Below are positions 21,819-31,776 of a stretch of DNA of 42,188 bases, in pieces. Positions within the stretch are counted from its first letter, which is position 1. Each line of letters starts with the position of its first letter. Origin of the DNA: Actinidia chinensis (taxonomy: Eukaryota > Streptophyta > Magnoliopsida > Ericales > Actinidiaceae); assembly GCA_009663005.1 (NCBI GenBank), contig CM018914.1, positions 14,813,200-14,855,387 of the forward strand. Reading direction: 5' to 3'. Both the position numbers and the translations under genes were made by a program. Under the pieces are notes generated by a model, which did not search any database, had not been told where the DNA came from, and saw only the letters and a list, made by a program, of their open reading frames with translations.

Positions 21819-21857
21819 ACATATGTGATGTTGAGAATGTTATTGGTCTATGTCCTG

Positions 21858-22092
21858 GCGGGAACGTTATTCCAGGTAACCAAGGCAGGGCTAACTAAAG
21901 CGCAAAAACTTCTCTGAGAACCAATTGTCAAAATCCCCTGGGACCAAACTGTAATTTTTTAAAAATTCTAGGGACAAAATAAATTTTAGACTACAGTACT
22001 AAAATATATTTTTAGAAAAGATACGGACATGAAGTGTAATTATCTAAACTTTCGGAATATTCCATCATATTCAGTTTGGCTCAGTTAAACGC
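21858..22092. other. Spacer after the satellite; no gene seen
   Basis: AT-rich unique-looking sequence. It carries two copies of a GGGACCAAA/GGGACAAAA-type motif near 21939 and 21972 that recurs in the leaders of the LTR elements at 31174-35811 and 37901-40570, so it may be another retroelement scrap. Confidence 0.4.
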
Positions 22093-23285
22093 TGTAACAT
22101 CCCAAAATTTTAATATCTAATTAAGTATACTAGATATCTAAAATAGACACAAAATACCAATAGGTTAAATACATATTATTTCTGTGCAATTAATGTATGT
22201 TATAATTCCTACGTATTAAGTAGGCTTTCGAAATTTTTTAACTAGAACTTGAATTTGTACCGAACATATTTTTTTGTTACAGTATAACAGAAAATAGACA
22301 CGATAAATACGAATTATGTAAACATAAATGTTTAATTATAGTGCAATTAATTATTTTTTATGATCTACGTATTAAGTATGGTTTTTGTGAATTTTTCTGA
22401 AAACAGAAAGTTTTACCGAATGGATTTTCTGTAAAGCGTAGTGAAAATAACACTGTAAAGCATGCATGAATAACCTGTGGATCAATAGGAACCACGAGTA
22501 GGCATAAATCACTCCCTAAGACTCATGTGAATAACCCAATCCCAAGACAAAATTGCCAAAATTTGGCCAATTTTTTCCTCAACCACTTCCTCACCCCATC
22601 ACTTTCCCAACTTTATGCTGGGACTAGACACTTAACAGATGAGACAGAGGGAGAGATAAAGAATAGAAGAGAAAATAGATAAAGAGAGGGAGTTGTTGAG
22701 AAAGAGAGAAGATGAAGAGAGAAAGGAAAAGGCTAGTGAACTCCAATTATTTCACTAGTAACCTCACGAATCTTCCTATTCTTTCTTTATGTATTTTTGG
22801 TTTAACGAAGGGTTTAATGCTCTAACGATGAGTGAATACTCTATCCTAGTTAAAAGTTAAAATACGTGAAAATAAGGACAAGGGGGCCATTTTAAGATCA
22901 AGAATCAAATCAAAATTACGCCATATTTTTATTTCAAATTAGTCAGTATTTTTGACAAACTTCCTGATACGAACCTTTTGAGTTGATTTCAAGGTTAGAG
23001 ACAACTACTTTCAATATTTACAACAACTTTATTATTTCAATAGCATTTTTTTCATTTGAGGTGATGATTCCCAAAATAGGCTTACACGTTAGAAAGAAAC
23101 ACTAGAGGTCCGCGGTTTTTTCCAGCTGACATGGTCAACTTTTTTTCCAACCGGTCGAGAATTTGGGTTAGGTACTGAAGCTTCCCTAACTGGTTGAACA
23201 TTTCTTCCTCCGACCAGTTGAGCCTCACAGACCCCCGCTTTTTGACCACTGAACCTCCCTTGTTGGCACACTATCAATCAGACTT
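22093..23285 (+). mobile_element. Probable gypsy LTR fragment with internal duplication
   Basis: Starts TGTAACATCCCAAAATTT, a common gypsy LTR beginning. It contains an imperfect direct repeat of roughly 150 bp (about 22130-22240 and 22280-22400), both copies with AAATAGACAC, GTGCAATTAAT and CTACGTATTAAGTA. Farther right, three variants of an ACCGGTCGAG/ACTGGTTGAA/ACCAGTTGAG motif occur at about 23151-23220. A right end with a matching duplication was not found, so the end coordinate is approximate and the piece may be truncated. A purine-rich stretch lies at 22640-22735. No protein domain is seen. Confidence 0.45.
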
Positions 23286-23394
23286 TTTCTATTTAAAAAA
23301 AAACCTTGCCATTTGTTTTTTTACTTTAAGTTTACAAGATAAGAAAATACCCCCATTTGAAATTCAATAAAAATATAAAAAATATAATTTATCA

Positions 23395-23530
23395 TACCAA
23401 TCAACAACTCACGTTTGTATCTAAATCTATCCTCACTATCTACGGTTTGACATCCTTTGAGTTAATCTAACAGCTGAAATTTTCAACTGAATTATTTTTT
23501 CTGCACAAAATATCACTTCCTTATCCATGG
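23395..23530 (+). repeat. Dispersed module, copy 1
   Basis: Contains TCTAAATCTATCCTCACTAT followed by CTACGGTTTGACATC, then GAGTTAATCTAACAGCTGAA, an ATTATTTTTTC stretch and AAATATCACTTCCTTATCC. It aligns with 28672-28800 and 29808-29940. Unit length is about 130 bp. Function is unknown; all three copies are followed by pyrimidine-rich sequence. Confidence 0.65.
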
Positions 23531-24524
23531 CTAAGGTTTAATTTTTACTTTAAACCCCGGTGAACTTACTTCCTTCTCCGCTCCTCTATATGACATGCTA
23601 TTCTCTCCGTCTCGTCCTCTCCACGCCACTCTCCTCTCACACCACTCTCCTCTTTCTCACGTTCAAACAGCAGCGGCACGCGACGCACCAGTCTCCTGTT
23701 GCCGTGTCCTTCTCTTATTTTTCCCAAAATCAAATGGGTTAGGTCATCTTCTTTAGATTTTGAAATCTATCGCTTTTAGTTCATTTTATTATTATTCGAT
23801 TCAATATTATAGATCTGATCAAATCTGATCTTTTTCTGGTTTGTTTGTCCCATTTCCAGATCATTGAGAAACTAGCAGATCAAGGGGGTTTTTGGTTCCG
23901 TGGACTTTCAAGGATGAACCTCATGAGGTGCAGCAATCCCATGGTTTTGTGTTCTTGACTTTCTTTATTCCCTTTCTTTTTCTTTATGTGTTTGTTTGTT
24001 GAAAAAATTTTAGGGGAAATAAGGAAGCCTAAGAAAGAGGGAAACTCGAAGATGATTCTTGATTTTTTCGTGGATTTGTGTTTTCCAAACAAGGTAATTA
24101 ATCCTTGATTTTTGATCTGGGTTTGATAGTTGTTTTGAATAATTTCAGTATACCCCTTCAACCATTCCAATCTATTTTTGCTAAAATAATCTTATAATTC
24201 TTCTATTTCGGGTGTGAGAATGAGTGTTTTGAAACAGCTGGTTAAAAAACCTGATCCTTATTCTTTATTTGGGGACACATGAATGATGATATCATCCAAA
24301 CTCGCTTCAGCTAATTGAATTACAGATTTGTTAATTTCATATTTGGACTCTGCCTGGCGTGACGAACACACCGGGATCCTAAATGTTTATATTAATTTGT
24401 TTTTCACATACTTTGACTAGAACCGTAGGTATTAATGAGGCACCTTATTTATAGTATTATCAGTACCACCATTATTGTAAACATAGCTTGGAAGAGGAGC
24501 CAGGTTGTTACAGGAAAACATTAA
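23531..24524. other. Unassigned; pyrimidine-rich leader-like then AT-rich DNA
   Basis: 23555-23720 is CT-rich and looks like a 5' leader or promoter-proximal sequence, but no coding exon is convincing. Frames at 23560-23742 (plus) and 23880-24170 (minus) have no recognisable motif. The frame near 24222 (M-S-V-L-K-Q-L-V-K-K) is short and stops soon after. No gene is supported here. Confidence 0.35.
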
Positions 24525-25788
24525 GGGGATGTTTTGGTAATGTTTCTGCTTTTCTGTTTTTTGTGTTTGTTAATTTTTGTTTTTTTTTGTTTGTTTAATT
24601 TTTGTAAACAAAACTAAAACTATTTTGTGTTCCACTTTTTTAAAAACTATTTAAAAACAAAAATATGTTTGGTTTCACCTATTTTTAAATTATTTAAAAA
24701 AAAGGTGTGTGGTGGAGGCGGGGGTGGAGGAGGAGGTGGTGGTGGAGAAGGTGGTGGAGGTGGAGGTGGAGGCGTCGGTGGTGATGGTGGTGGTGGAGGC
24801 GTCGGTGGTGGTGGTGGTGAGGTGGTAGAGGAGGATGTAATGGAGGCAGTGGTGGTGGTGGTGGTGATGGAGGAGGATGTGGCGGTGGCTGTGATGAGGT
24901 GGTGGAGATGGAGGCGGTGGTGGTGGTGGTGGTGAGACGGTGGTGGAGTAGGAGGAGGTGGAGGTGGCGGAGGAGGTAGTGGTTGTGGTGAGAAGGTGGT
25001 GGTTGTAGTGGTGGTAAGGCGGTGGTGGAGTAGGAGGTGGTGGTGGTGGCGGAGGAGGAGGAGGTGATGGTGGATGTGGAGGTGGTGGTGAGTAGGTGGT
25101 GGCGGTGGTGGTGATGGTGGAGGAGGAGGCGGCGGGTGGAGGAGGAGGAGGAGGATGAGGAGTATTTGGAGGAGGCCGGCAGTGTGGTGATGGTTGCAGC
25201 GATGATGATTGAGGCGGGTGGTGGGAGGAAAGGAGGTGGTGGTGTGGTGATGGAGGAGGATGTGGTGGTGGCAGCGTCGATGAGATGGTGGAGAGGAGCG
25301 GTGGTGTGGGATGTGGTGGTGGTGGATGGTGGTGAGGCGGTGGTGGAGTAGAACGGAGGTGGTGGTGGTGAGAAGGTGGAGGAGTGAAGGAGGCTTGGTG
25401 GTTGGTGGGTGGTGGTGGTGGCGGAGGAGGAGGAGGTGGCGGTGGTGGCGGTGAGGAGGAGGAGGAGGCGGTAGTGTGGTGGCGGTGGAGGAGGTGGAGG
25501 AGGTGGCGGCGGTGGTGGGGGGGGGAGGAGGTGCGGCGGCGGAGGGTGGTGGTGGGGTAGGTTGAAAAATTGGGATAAAAAAATTTATAAAACAAATTTT
25601 TGTAACAAACAAAAATAACTTTTTTCCTTATTTTCACTATTTTCAAAAATCGTGACAAAAAAAATTGTTTAAGCCTTATTTTCATTTATTTTTTGGTCAA
25701 CACAAACAAGTTTTCAGTTGTTTTCCATTAATAAATTAAACAAAAGAAAAACAGAAAAATAGAAATTAAACAGTTACCAAACATCACC
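24525..25788 (-). mobile_element. PIF/Harbinger-like TIR element, copy 2, inverted, GGTGG-rich core
   Basis: The left end is GGGGATGTTTTGGTAATG and the right end is CAGTTACCAAACATCACC. The flanks are perfect TAA duplications (24522-24524 and 25789-25791), the diagnostic size and sequence for PIF/Harbinger. The left arm matches the reverse complement of copy 1's right arm over about 170 bp (shared TTTGTAAAACAAAACTAAAA-like and CCACTTTTTTAAAA stretches). The right arm matches the reverse complement of copy 1's left arm. It is therefore the same family in opposite orientation, outside the satellite array. The core of about 850 bp is GGTGG/GGAGG repeat. No transposase is present, so movement would need a helper enzyme from elsewhere. 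Confidence 0.85.
24705..25560. repeat. GGTGG/GGAGG core of TIR element copy 2
   Basis: Irregular G-rich triplet and hexamer repeat on the plus strand. It produces overlapping minus-strand frames of over 300 codons made of Pro, His, Thr and Ser and a plus-strand Gly/Val frame. Two long frames overlapping in different phases on the same strand show that composition, not selection for protein, explains them. Confidence 0.85.
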
Positions 25789-25791
25789 TAA

Positions 25792-26249
25792 AAATTGGGA
25801 TTACCAAGAATATTAGTAGGTCATCAACATCTCTTCATCTTTCTCTCTCTTACTCCCACTATCACATACAAAATTTTTCATATTTTGTTTGGAAGGAAAG
25901 AAAAGACCCTTTGAAACTGAGCAACCCAATGTCGGCATTTTTTCCTTTGTACGAGCAAGCGACGAGGAGTTTTTACTTAGAGAAACAATAGTGTTTGGAG
26001 GTAATTGAAGTTTTTTTGGATTCTGTTTTAAAGTTTTTTCAATTAATCCCATTCTAATTCAAAAATTGGAAAATTAAGTTTTTTAACAGGTTATCAAAGA
26101 TCACAGGGGGGGAGAGTGGAAGAACCTAACAGAGAAAGAACACAGAGAAGGCCCTATTGAACAGGTTCACGACAAGGTTGAAGCAAATTATGGGACCCAG
26201 AGGTTGATATATGGAATGCCGTTTGTGATTACGTTTTCTTTTTATTTCA
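25792..26249. other. Unassigned DNA right of TIR copy 2
   Basis: No recognised gene. The minus-strand frame of 79 codons at 25813-26052 has no known motif. A short stretch near 26110-26215, with ATGGGACCCAGAGG-like content and a preceding AACAG acceptor-like site, could be an exon scrap but cannot be supported. Confidence 0.3.
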
Positions 26250-26358
26250 GATTGTTAATAAAAATAAATTCTCTTTTTATTACGTTTCCTTATTTTTTTC
26301 TTTTTGTAGCCCTTTTATTTATTTATATTTGAATTTATTATTATTTTTTCTTTAATAC

Positions 26359-26391
<33 letters not shown>

Positions 26392-26608
26392 CTTTTTGTA
26401 TTTTTGTATTTTTTTTCTTTAGTACTCTTTCTATTATTTTTTATTTTTTACTTGTTATTATTATTTTTTATTTAATATCTTTTGATAATTTTTTTAACAA
26501 AAACGAATCACCTTTTTTTGTTACTTTTTTTTGTTCTTTTTTATTTTTTTATTGTTATTTTTTATTTTATTTTAATACCCTTTGACTCATTTTTTTTAAT
26601 ACCATTTA

Positions 26609-26651
<43 letters not shown>

Positions 26652-27067
26652 GTACAAATAATGTCTCCCAAAATTAGTATATTAAAAAAAAAAAGAATCA
26701 AAGGGTAACAAGAAAAAAAAAAAATAAAAAATGAATCAAGGGTATTAAAAATAAATTAATAATAAAAAAAAAAAAATAAACGAGGACCAAAAAAAAATTA
26801 AAAAAAAGTAAAAAGATAAACAAAAAGGTGATGATTCATTTTTTGTTAAAAAAAATTAACAAAGGGTTATTTAAAGAGAAGACAATAATAAAAAAAGTAA
26901 AAAAAAAAAACATAAGAGTGCATAAAGAAAAAAAAAACAAAAAATAACAAAAAAAAAATTTATTTTTTTAAATAAAATTAATCAAAGGGATTAAAAGAAA
27001 AAATTATAAAATATAAAATATAAATAAAATAAAAAACTAAAAAGAAAATTTATTTTTTATTAAAAAA
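26250..27067. repeat. Long AT-rich inverted repeat (two arms of about 390 bp)
   Basis: The left arm 26250-26645, reverse-complemented, aligns in order with the right arm 26690-27067. Landmarks pair outside-in: AGAGAATTTATTTTTATTAA with AGAAAATTTATTTTTTATTAA, AAATAAAATTAATCAAAGGG in both arms, CAAAAAAAGGTGATTC with CAAAAAGGTGATGATTC, and GAGTCAAAGGGTATTAAA with GAATCAAGGGTATTAAA. The spacer is about 45 bp. The arms themselves contain several copies of a (G)AATCAAAGGGTATTAAA module. A transcript would fold into a long hairpin. It may be a fold-back or MITE-type element; no terminal duplication was identified. Confidence 0.75.
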
Positions 27068-27075
27068 GATGAATT

Positions 27076-27119
<44 letters not shown>

Positions 27120-27135
<16 letters not shown>

Positions 27136-27275
27136 GAGAGAGAGAAAGGGGAGAGAGATGATGATGAGAGAGAGAGGGGGGCCATTTTGGCGTTTCATAA
27201 GGAGAAAAAGGTGAGAAGAAAAGTCAGGTGTGTAAAGGGGGGGGCGGGGGGGCGGTGGGCAACGGGGGGGGGAGG
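27120..27275. repeat. GA-rich stretch and G-run tract
   Basis: 27130-27180 is GAGAGA-rich. 27237-27275 holds several runs of five or more G, able in principle to form a G-quadruplex. Confidence 0.7.
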
Positions 27276-27289
27276 TGGCAACAGAATTT

Positions 27290-27390
27290 TGTAAAACCTC
27301 AGGGTGAGGTTACTGTAATTGTTCAAACATAGGGGTACTTGTGTATTATAGGTTAAAACCTTAGGGGAGGTCAATGTCATTCTCCCTTTT
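27290..27390. repeat. Two-copy ACCTCAGGG-type module
   Basis: AAAACCTCAGGGTGAGGTTA at about 27293 and AAAACCTTAGGGGAGGTCAA at about 27355 are two imperfect copies about 62 bp apart, each followed by a TGT(A/C)AT segment. Confidence 0.5.
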
Positions 27391-28486
27391 TTTTAAGAGA
27401 GAGAATTTGTAAGAACATTAAATGAAATAAATGAGGTAAAGACTTGAGACCATATCAGATAAAGTTTTTTTAAAAATTAGTTGGATTTTTTTTAAACTGA
27501 ACGGTATTTTTTTGAGTTTTTAAATGCTATGGTCTGATTTTTTATTTTCAAGACTTTCAATATATAAAAATGGTATTCTTTTTGTATTTAAATCTTTTTT
27601 ACAGGAAAAATAAATTAATTTTTTGACTCCTCTTCTCAGAAAAGAATATAAAAAATAGAATTTTTTGATCAATGGTGATTTTTTTTATAAAAGACAAAAA
27701 ATCTCAAAAAACAATAACTAAAAAATTTAAATTTTTTTTTACCCCAGACAGGATAATAAATTTTGAGATAAATTCCTGCTTGTTGGTGATGTCCTCATCT
27801 ATCTTCGTGTTTAGACAAAAAAAATTTGGACAAATTTACTAAAAATCCCAAAAAATAACTAATTTTTTGAAAAAGTTTTTAGTTAGGTTTTTTAGTTTTT
27901 TTGTCATTAGAAAAACATCACCATTTTGATTCAAAAATTTTTTTTATTTTGATTTCTTCTGCAGAGGGATCAAAAAATAATGTGAAAAAAAAGATCAATA
28001 ATAACAAAAAATATTATTTTTATATATATTTTTATTTTTGTTAGTGATTTTGTTGAATTAAATTTAAATTTTTTACCTTTGGAATGCCTTTAGAAAATAA
28101 GGACCGAATAAATATAAGTTTGTTATCAAATGGTTGAAAAAATTTAAAAAAATTTAGAAAAATAACAAATCGATCAAAATAGTTTAAAAAATCAGACAAA
28201 TACCCCTCACTTTTAACAAAAAAAATGAAAACTTATCCAGTTTTTTTAAAAACTTGATTGATATGGTTCTAAATTTTTACTCATTTTATTTCATTTAAGG
28301 TTCTTCCAAAATCTCTCTCTTATCTCAAAATTTCAAAACTTAAAAAAAAAAATAAAAATTCAATGTTTAAGGGACTAAATTCGAAAAAACATTTTTTAAA
28401 CTTCAGTCGCCCAAAAGAACAAAGGAAGTAGAGAGTAATTGGGGGGGAAAGGGGGAACGGTGTCCTGTACCGTGGTGTCAAAATTA
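27391..28486. other. AT-rich DNA, nothing recognised
   Basis: Long stretches of A and T with no supported gene, RNA or element boundary. Confidence 0.6.
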
Positions 28487-28539
28487 GGGGGAGGGGGGGG
28501 GGGGGGGGGGGGGTGGGGGGGGGGGAGGGGGGGGGGGGG
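28487..28539. repeat. Poly-G tract of about 53 bases
   Basis: Almost pure G, broken by three or four single A or T bases. It can form G-quadruplexes but is also a classic site of sequencing or assembly error. Confidence 0.85.
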
Positions 28540-28671
28540 ACAGGGGCGTGAGGACAGAAAAAGTGGGCGTAGGGGATCAGGACTCGTATTTTAGTGGTTG
28601 TTGGTTATCTTGTTTTGATTCACTATGGAACTATATGAATAGGATTCGCTGGAATATTTGTAATACAAATG

Positions 28672-28800
28672 ACAACTACGTTTGAATCCAATCTACTCTC
28701 GCTATTTACGGCTAAAAATTAATTTGACTTGATCCAACGGTTCGATTTCACCTCAAATTATTTTTTCCCGTCGAAAAATATCACATTCACTCTATCTTCT
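28672..28800 (+). repeat. Dispersed module, copy 2
   Basis: Contains TTTGAATCCAATCTACTCTC, CTATTTACGGCTAAAAATT, TTGACTTGATCCAACGGTTC, a TCAAATTATTTTTTCCCG stretch and AAATATCACATTCACTCTA. It is collinear with the copies at 23395 and 29808. Confidence 0.65.
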
Positions 28801-29111
28801 CCCCATCACTTTTACTTTATGTCTCCATAATAAACTCTCACTCTCTCTCCTACAAGCACTTTACATTGTGACTTAGACTGGGTGTGGGTACTAACCTGTA
28901 TTTTAGTTGTGGACGTGAGTTTTAAATTTTTAATAAAAGTTTTTTATATAAAAATGTTAACCTCGTTATTCTTTTTCTTTTAATAGCTCTGATTCATTTT
29001 TTGGGTACTGTACTTCCGAATTTTAGACAAAAAAATTAATAAAAAAAGAGAGAAGCTCGAGATGAAAATGATGTCTGAGGTAATGTGAAATTTACTACGT
29101 ATGACTACGTT

Positions 29112-29144
<33 letters not shown>

Positions 29145-29224
29145 TAAATCTAAAACTACTAAAAAACACGTAGAATTTTTAAGGATAATCTCAAATAATA
29201 AATAATATATAACTATCAACCCAT
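28801..29224. other. Unassigned AT-rich DNA
   Basis: A CT-rich leader-like stretch follows the module up to about 28860, then AT-rich sequence. The 79-codon minus-strand frame at 28980-29219 is low-complexity Ile/Leu/Lys and is not supported as a gene. Confidence 0.4.
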
Positions 29225-29304
29225 TAAAATTTTTTAAAAAATAATAAAAAATTTAGATTCATATTTTTTTTTTATAAAAAACATTAAAGTGAGTGGATTG
29301 AAAA

Positions 29305-29500
29305 GTTATATAAAATTTTTATCATAATTGTTTTATATAAAAATTTTAGAAGTGAAGTAAAAAAAAAAAAAAACAAGAATCAAGGGGTATTAAAAAGAAA
29401 AAAAATAAAGGGGTATAAAATTTTATCATAATTTTTATATGTATAAAATTCAAAGTGAAAAGTAAAAAAAAAGAAAAAGGGTTATTAAAAAAGAATATAA
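29305..29500. repeat. Two-copy AT-rich tandem repeat, about 103-bp period
   Basis: TATAAAATTTTTATCATAAT at about 29308 and TATAAAATTTTATCATAATT at about 29412 start two copies, each running on to an AAGTGAA...GTAAAAAAA segment and a GGGTTATT or GGGGTATT motif. Confidence 0.6.
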
Positions 29501-29744
29501 AATGGTTTTTAATAGCAAAATTATAGTTCAAGAAAGAATTGAGGATAAAAATTAAAATTAAAAAAAAAAGTCACATCGAGGAGGTGGGGAAGACGATGTC
29601 AGGGTGAGAAAAATCGCTCTCTTATGTTCGTTTTAGATTTAGCTCGTAATTTTCTGAGAAAGTACTGGAGATCTACCTTATTTGTGATTATTTTTATTGT
29701 TATTGTTTTTCTGTATAAAGAATTATTTTAAAAATTGATGAAAA

Positions 29745-29793
29745 TATTTTATTTTTTTGCGTAGGCCAAGGGGGGCCACGGGCCAATTACTAG
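29745..29793 (+). mobile_element. Helitron-like 3' terminus (candidate)
   Basis: GCGTAGGCC...GGCCACGGGCC can form a short GC-rich hairpin, followed by AATTACTAG and then T. Helitrons end in a hairpin a few bases before CTRR and insert before a T. The 5' TC end and any Rep/helicase gene were not found, so only this end is proposed. Confidence 0.35.
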
Positions 29794-29807
29794 TTTATAA
29801 TATAAAT

Positions 29808-29940
29808 CACAATTCATTTGAATCTCAAATCTATCTCCCCACTGTATCTACGGTTGAATTTCATTTGAGTTTATCCAACGGACTAAGATTTCACCAATAC
29901 TATTTTTTTCCTCCCAAAAACTAAGCACTTCCTTCTCCAA
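29808..29940 (+). repeat. Dispersed module, copy 3
   Basis: Contains TTTGAATCTCAAATCTATC, GTATCTACGGTTGAATTTCA, GAGTTTATCCAACGGACTAA, ATACTATTTTTTTCC and AAGCACTTCCTTCTCC. It is collinear with the copies at 23395 and 28672 and lies 15 bp after the Helitron-like end. Confidence 0.65.
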
Positions 29941-31173
29941 TGATGAGATTGATTTGTTTTTTTAAAACCACATTGTCAAGGATTTCTTTTAGAAAAAACC
30001 ACAACTACAGACAAACCACTTCCTTCTACTGATATATCTCTCAAGCAACCCCTCCGTTCTCACGCACCTCCCTATGTCTCTAACGCCACCCTCTCTCTCT
30101 TTAGTCATGCCTCCCCACTCTTATCAAATCAAAATGCCAAATTCCCTCTATCATCACTATCTATCTCTTCAAAAGTCAATAATCAAAATCTCTCTCTCTC
30201 ATCACTTTGCCCACGCCAATTGATCGCAGCTTTCTTCTTTGGTAAGAGCACATTTGCTAAATTTTTCCATTTTTTTTTGTAGTTAATGATTGCTCCATTT
30301 TGCGGATCAAAAATTGGTTTCAGACCTCTCTCTATTTACTCTATTTCTTCTTCATATTCTTTTTAACTTTCATTTTTTTCATAATTGTTGTTGAATTGAA
30401 GCTTATCTCATGGTAATTAATTATTTGACCTAATTTTTTATTTCTTTTGATAATCTTTCGAAATGCTATTTTTTGAAACGTTTTCTTCTATTTTCTACCT
30501 TTTTTTCTTCAAGTGCTGAACTATGCTTAAGGGTGAGGGATGGTTAAGTGCTCTAAATTCACAAACCTCATCTCGGCATGCCACAACGTTGTTTGAGCTG
30601 CCCCTGATAGTTCTGTTATGATTATATGTTCTATGTTCTACCAAAAATGTTGTGGTTGAGATTGTTGTTGTGAGGTGGTTTATAATGTCATTTTCCTATG
30701 TTTTTGGGTGGCAAAGGGTTTCAATGCCTGGTGGGAATTTTTGGAAAGGAAACTTTGCACTTGGATGTTATTCTAAGTAATAAAATATGATTGATGAGTG
30801 TCAACAAGAGAAATGTAGGCACTGTTTGAAAATTTGGGAGAAGTTTTTTCTTCTTTTGTTCTTTGAATGAGGAGTGTAGACCTTCAAGGTCTCTAAGTGT
30901 GGATCATTGTTATGAGGTGTTTAATGAGTAGAGTCTAGTTTTGTTAGAGTTGTGTGGGGGTGGTGCTGGCAACATATGTGGGTTACTAGAGTCAAACATT
31001 GGCCGAACAGTTAGACCGTTCAATTCTTGGTTTCAACAATAACTCACCTTAGGTTTGACGTTACTTAGCTTTTAAAAAATAGGTTTGATTTGGCTTATTA
31101 TCAAAACGAACCCGTCTAACCAAGCGTTTTAACGAGATGAACACGAGCCAAGATCGCGTAGCTGGTTCGATTT
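29941..31173. other. Leader-like pyrimidine-rich DNA then unassigned intron-like DNA
   Basis: 30030-30240 is CT-rich and ends in CTTTCTTCTTTGGTAAGAGC, which resembles a 5' leader exon with a GTAAGAG splice donor. 30243-31173 is T-rich and looks like intron or intergenic DNA. No coding exon is seen before the copia element at 31174. A host gene interrupted by that element is possible, but the evidence is weak. Confidence 0.25.
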
Positions 31174-31773
31174 TGTTGAAAGCCAGCCCAAATTGAGAGG
31201 CCCAAGGTCCAAGCCAAAGCCCAAAAGTGGAAAAGCCCATAATTCATCCTTCTAAGGTAAATAGGAATGGGAAAGGAAGAGAAGGACGGAGAGGAAGAAG
31301 AGAGTAAGATGGGGAAAAGATGCTCTGACAAAGCAGTCAGAGGAGGCGCCGAAAGAGTGAAGACGGAAAGCGCTCCTTTCCTCCTCCAGGTCAACCAATG
31401 GAGGCTGCGCATGAGCTCAGCCATGAGGCTCATCCTTCTCTGTCGTGTGAGTCTATAAATAGATTTTTTGTTTTTTTTTTTTTTTTGATGGTTGTGGGAA
31501 GAAAGAAACAGATAGTGGGCAGCGGAGGAGAGGAATCTGTGACGGTACAGAGAGGCTGGTGAGCAGAGAGCAAGACTGAGAGGATAGCGAGGTGAGTGAG
31601 TGAGTGTTGTGATCTCCTCCTGTATTTAGTTGTAATTCATTTCTGGATGGTGAATTATCAGATGCCTCTGCCGTGGAGGTAGGCATTGTGGCGGGCCGAA
31701 CCACGTAAATGTCGTGTGTACTTGTGGTGTGGTGATGTTGGGAGAGTGATGGAACTCGTTTTGGGGCAAAACA
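31174..31773 (+). repeat. 5' LTR of the copia element
   Basis: Starts TGTTGAAAGCC and ends GGGGCAAAACA. It shares with the 3' LTR blocks such as CCCAAAAGTGGAAAAGCCCA, GATGCTCTGACA and GGCCGAACCACGTAAA, with a TATA box GTCTATAAATAG near 31449-31460. A poly-T run near 31470-31487 is absent from the other LTR. Confidence 0.88.
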
Positions 31774-31776
31774 ATC

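Larger units (their letters stand above)
7189..21857. repeat. Satellite array, about 264-bp units of three blocks, with insertions
   Basis: The tandem unit reads, in order: block A (about 99 bp) starting AGAATGTGATTGACCC, then TTTCTTGGCGGGGCAACTAT, AGTTGCAGCCATGGTTAGC, a CT-rich stretch and AAATCTCAAATGCTG; block B (about 66 bp) starting AGAATGTGATTGATCC, then TTTCTTGATGTTTCATAATT and GAGTTCGCATATGAGATG; block C (about 99 bp) like A but with GCCACGGTGGGCAAATCC and AGTTTAAAATTCGAATGCTA. Satellite segments are 7189-7215, 8329-13170, 13821-18804, 19174-19934 and 21819-about 21857, some 10.7 kb in all, or roughly 35-40 units. Units are noisy, and some skip block B. Small frames on either strand are spurious. 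The right edge decays after the GGCGGGAAC near 21857. Whether the array is centromeric cannot be told from this window. Confidence 0.93.

Noticed and set aside
24647..25685. Two overlapping minus-strand frames of over 320 codons
   Set aside because: They overlap in different phases on the same strand and consist of the GGTGG core read in reverse. This is a composition effect, not a gene.
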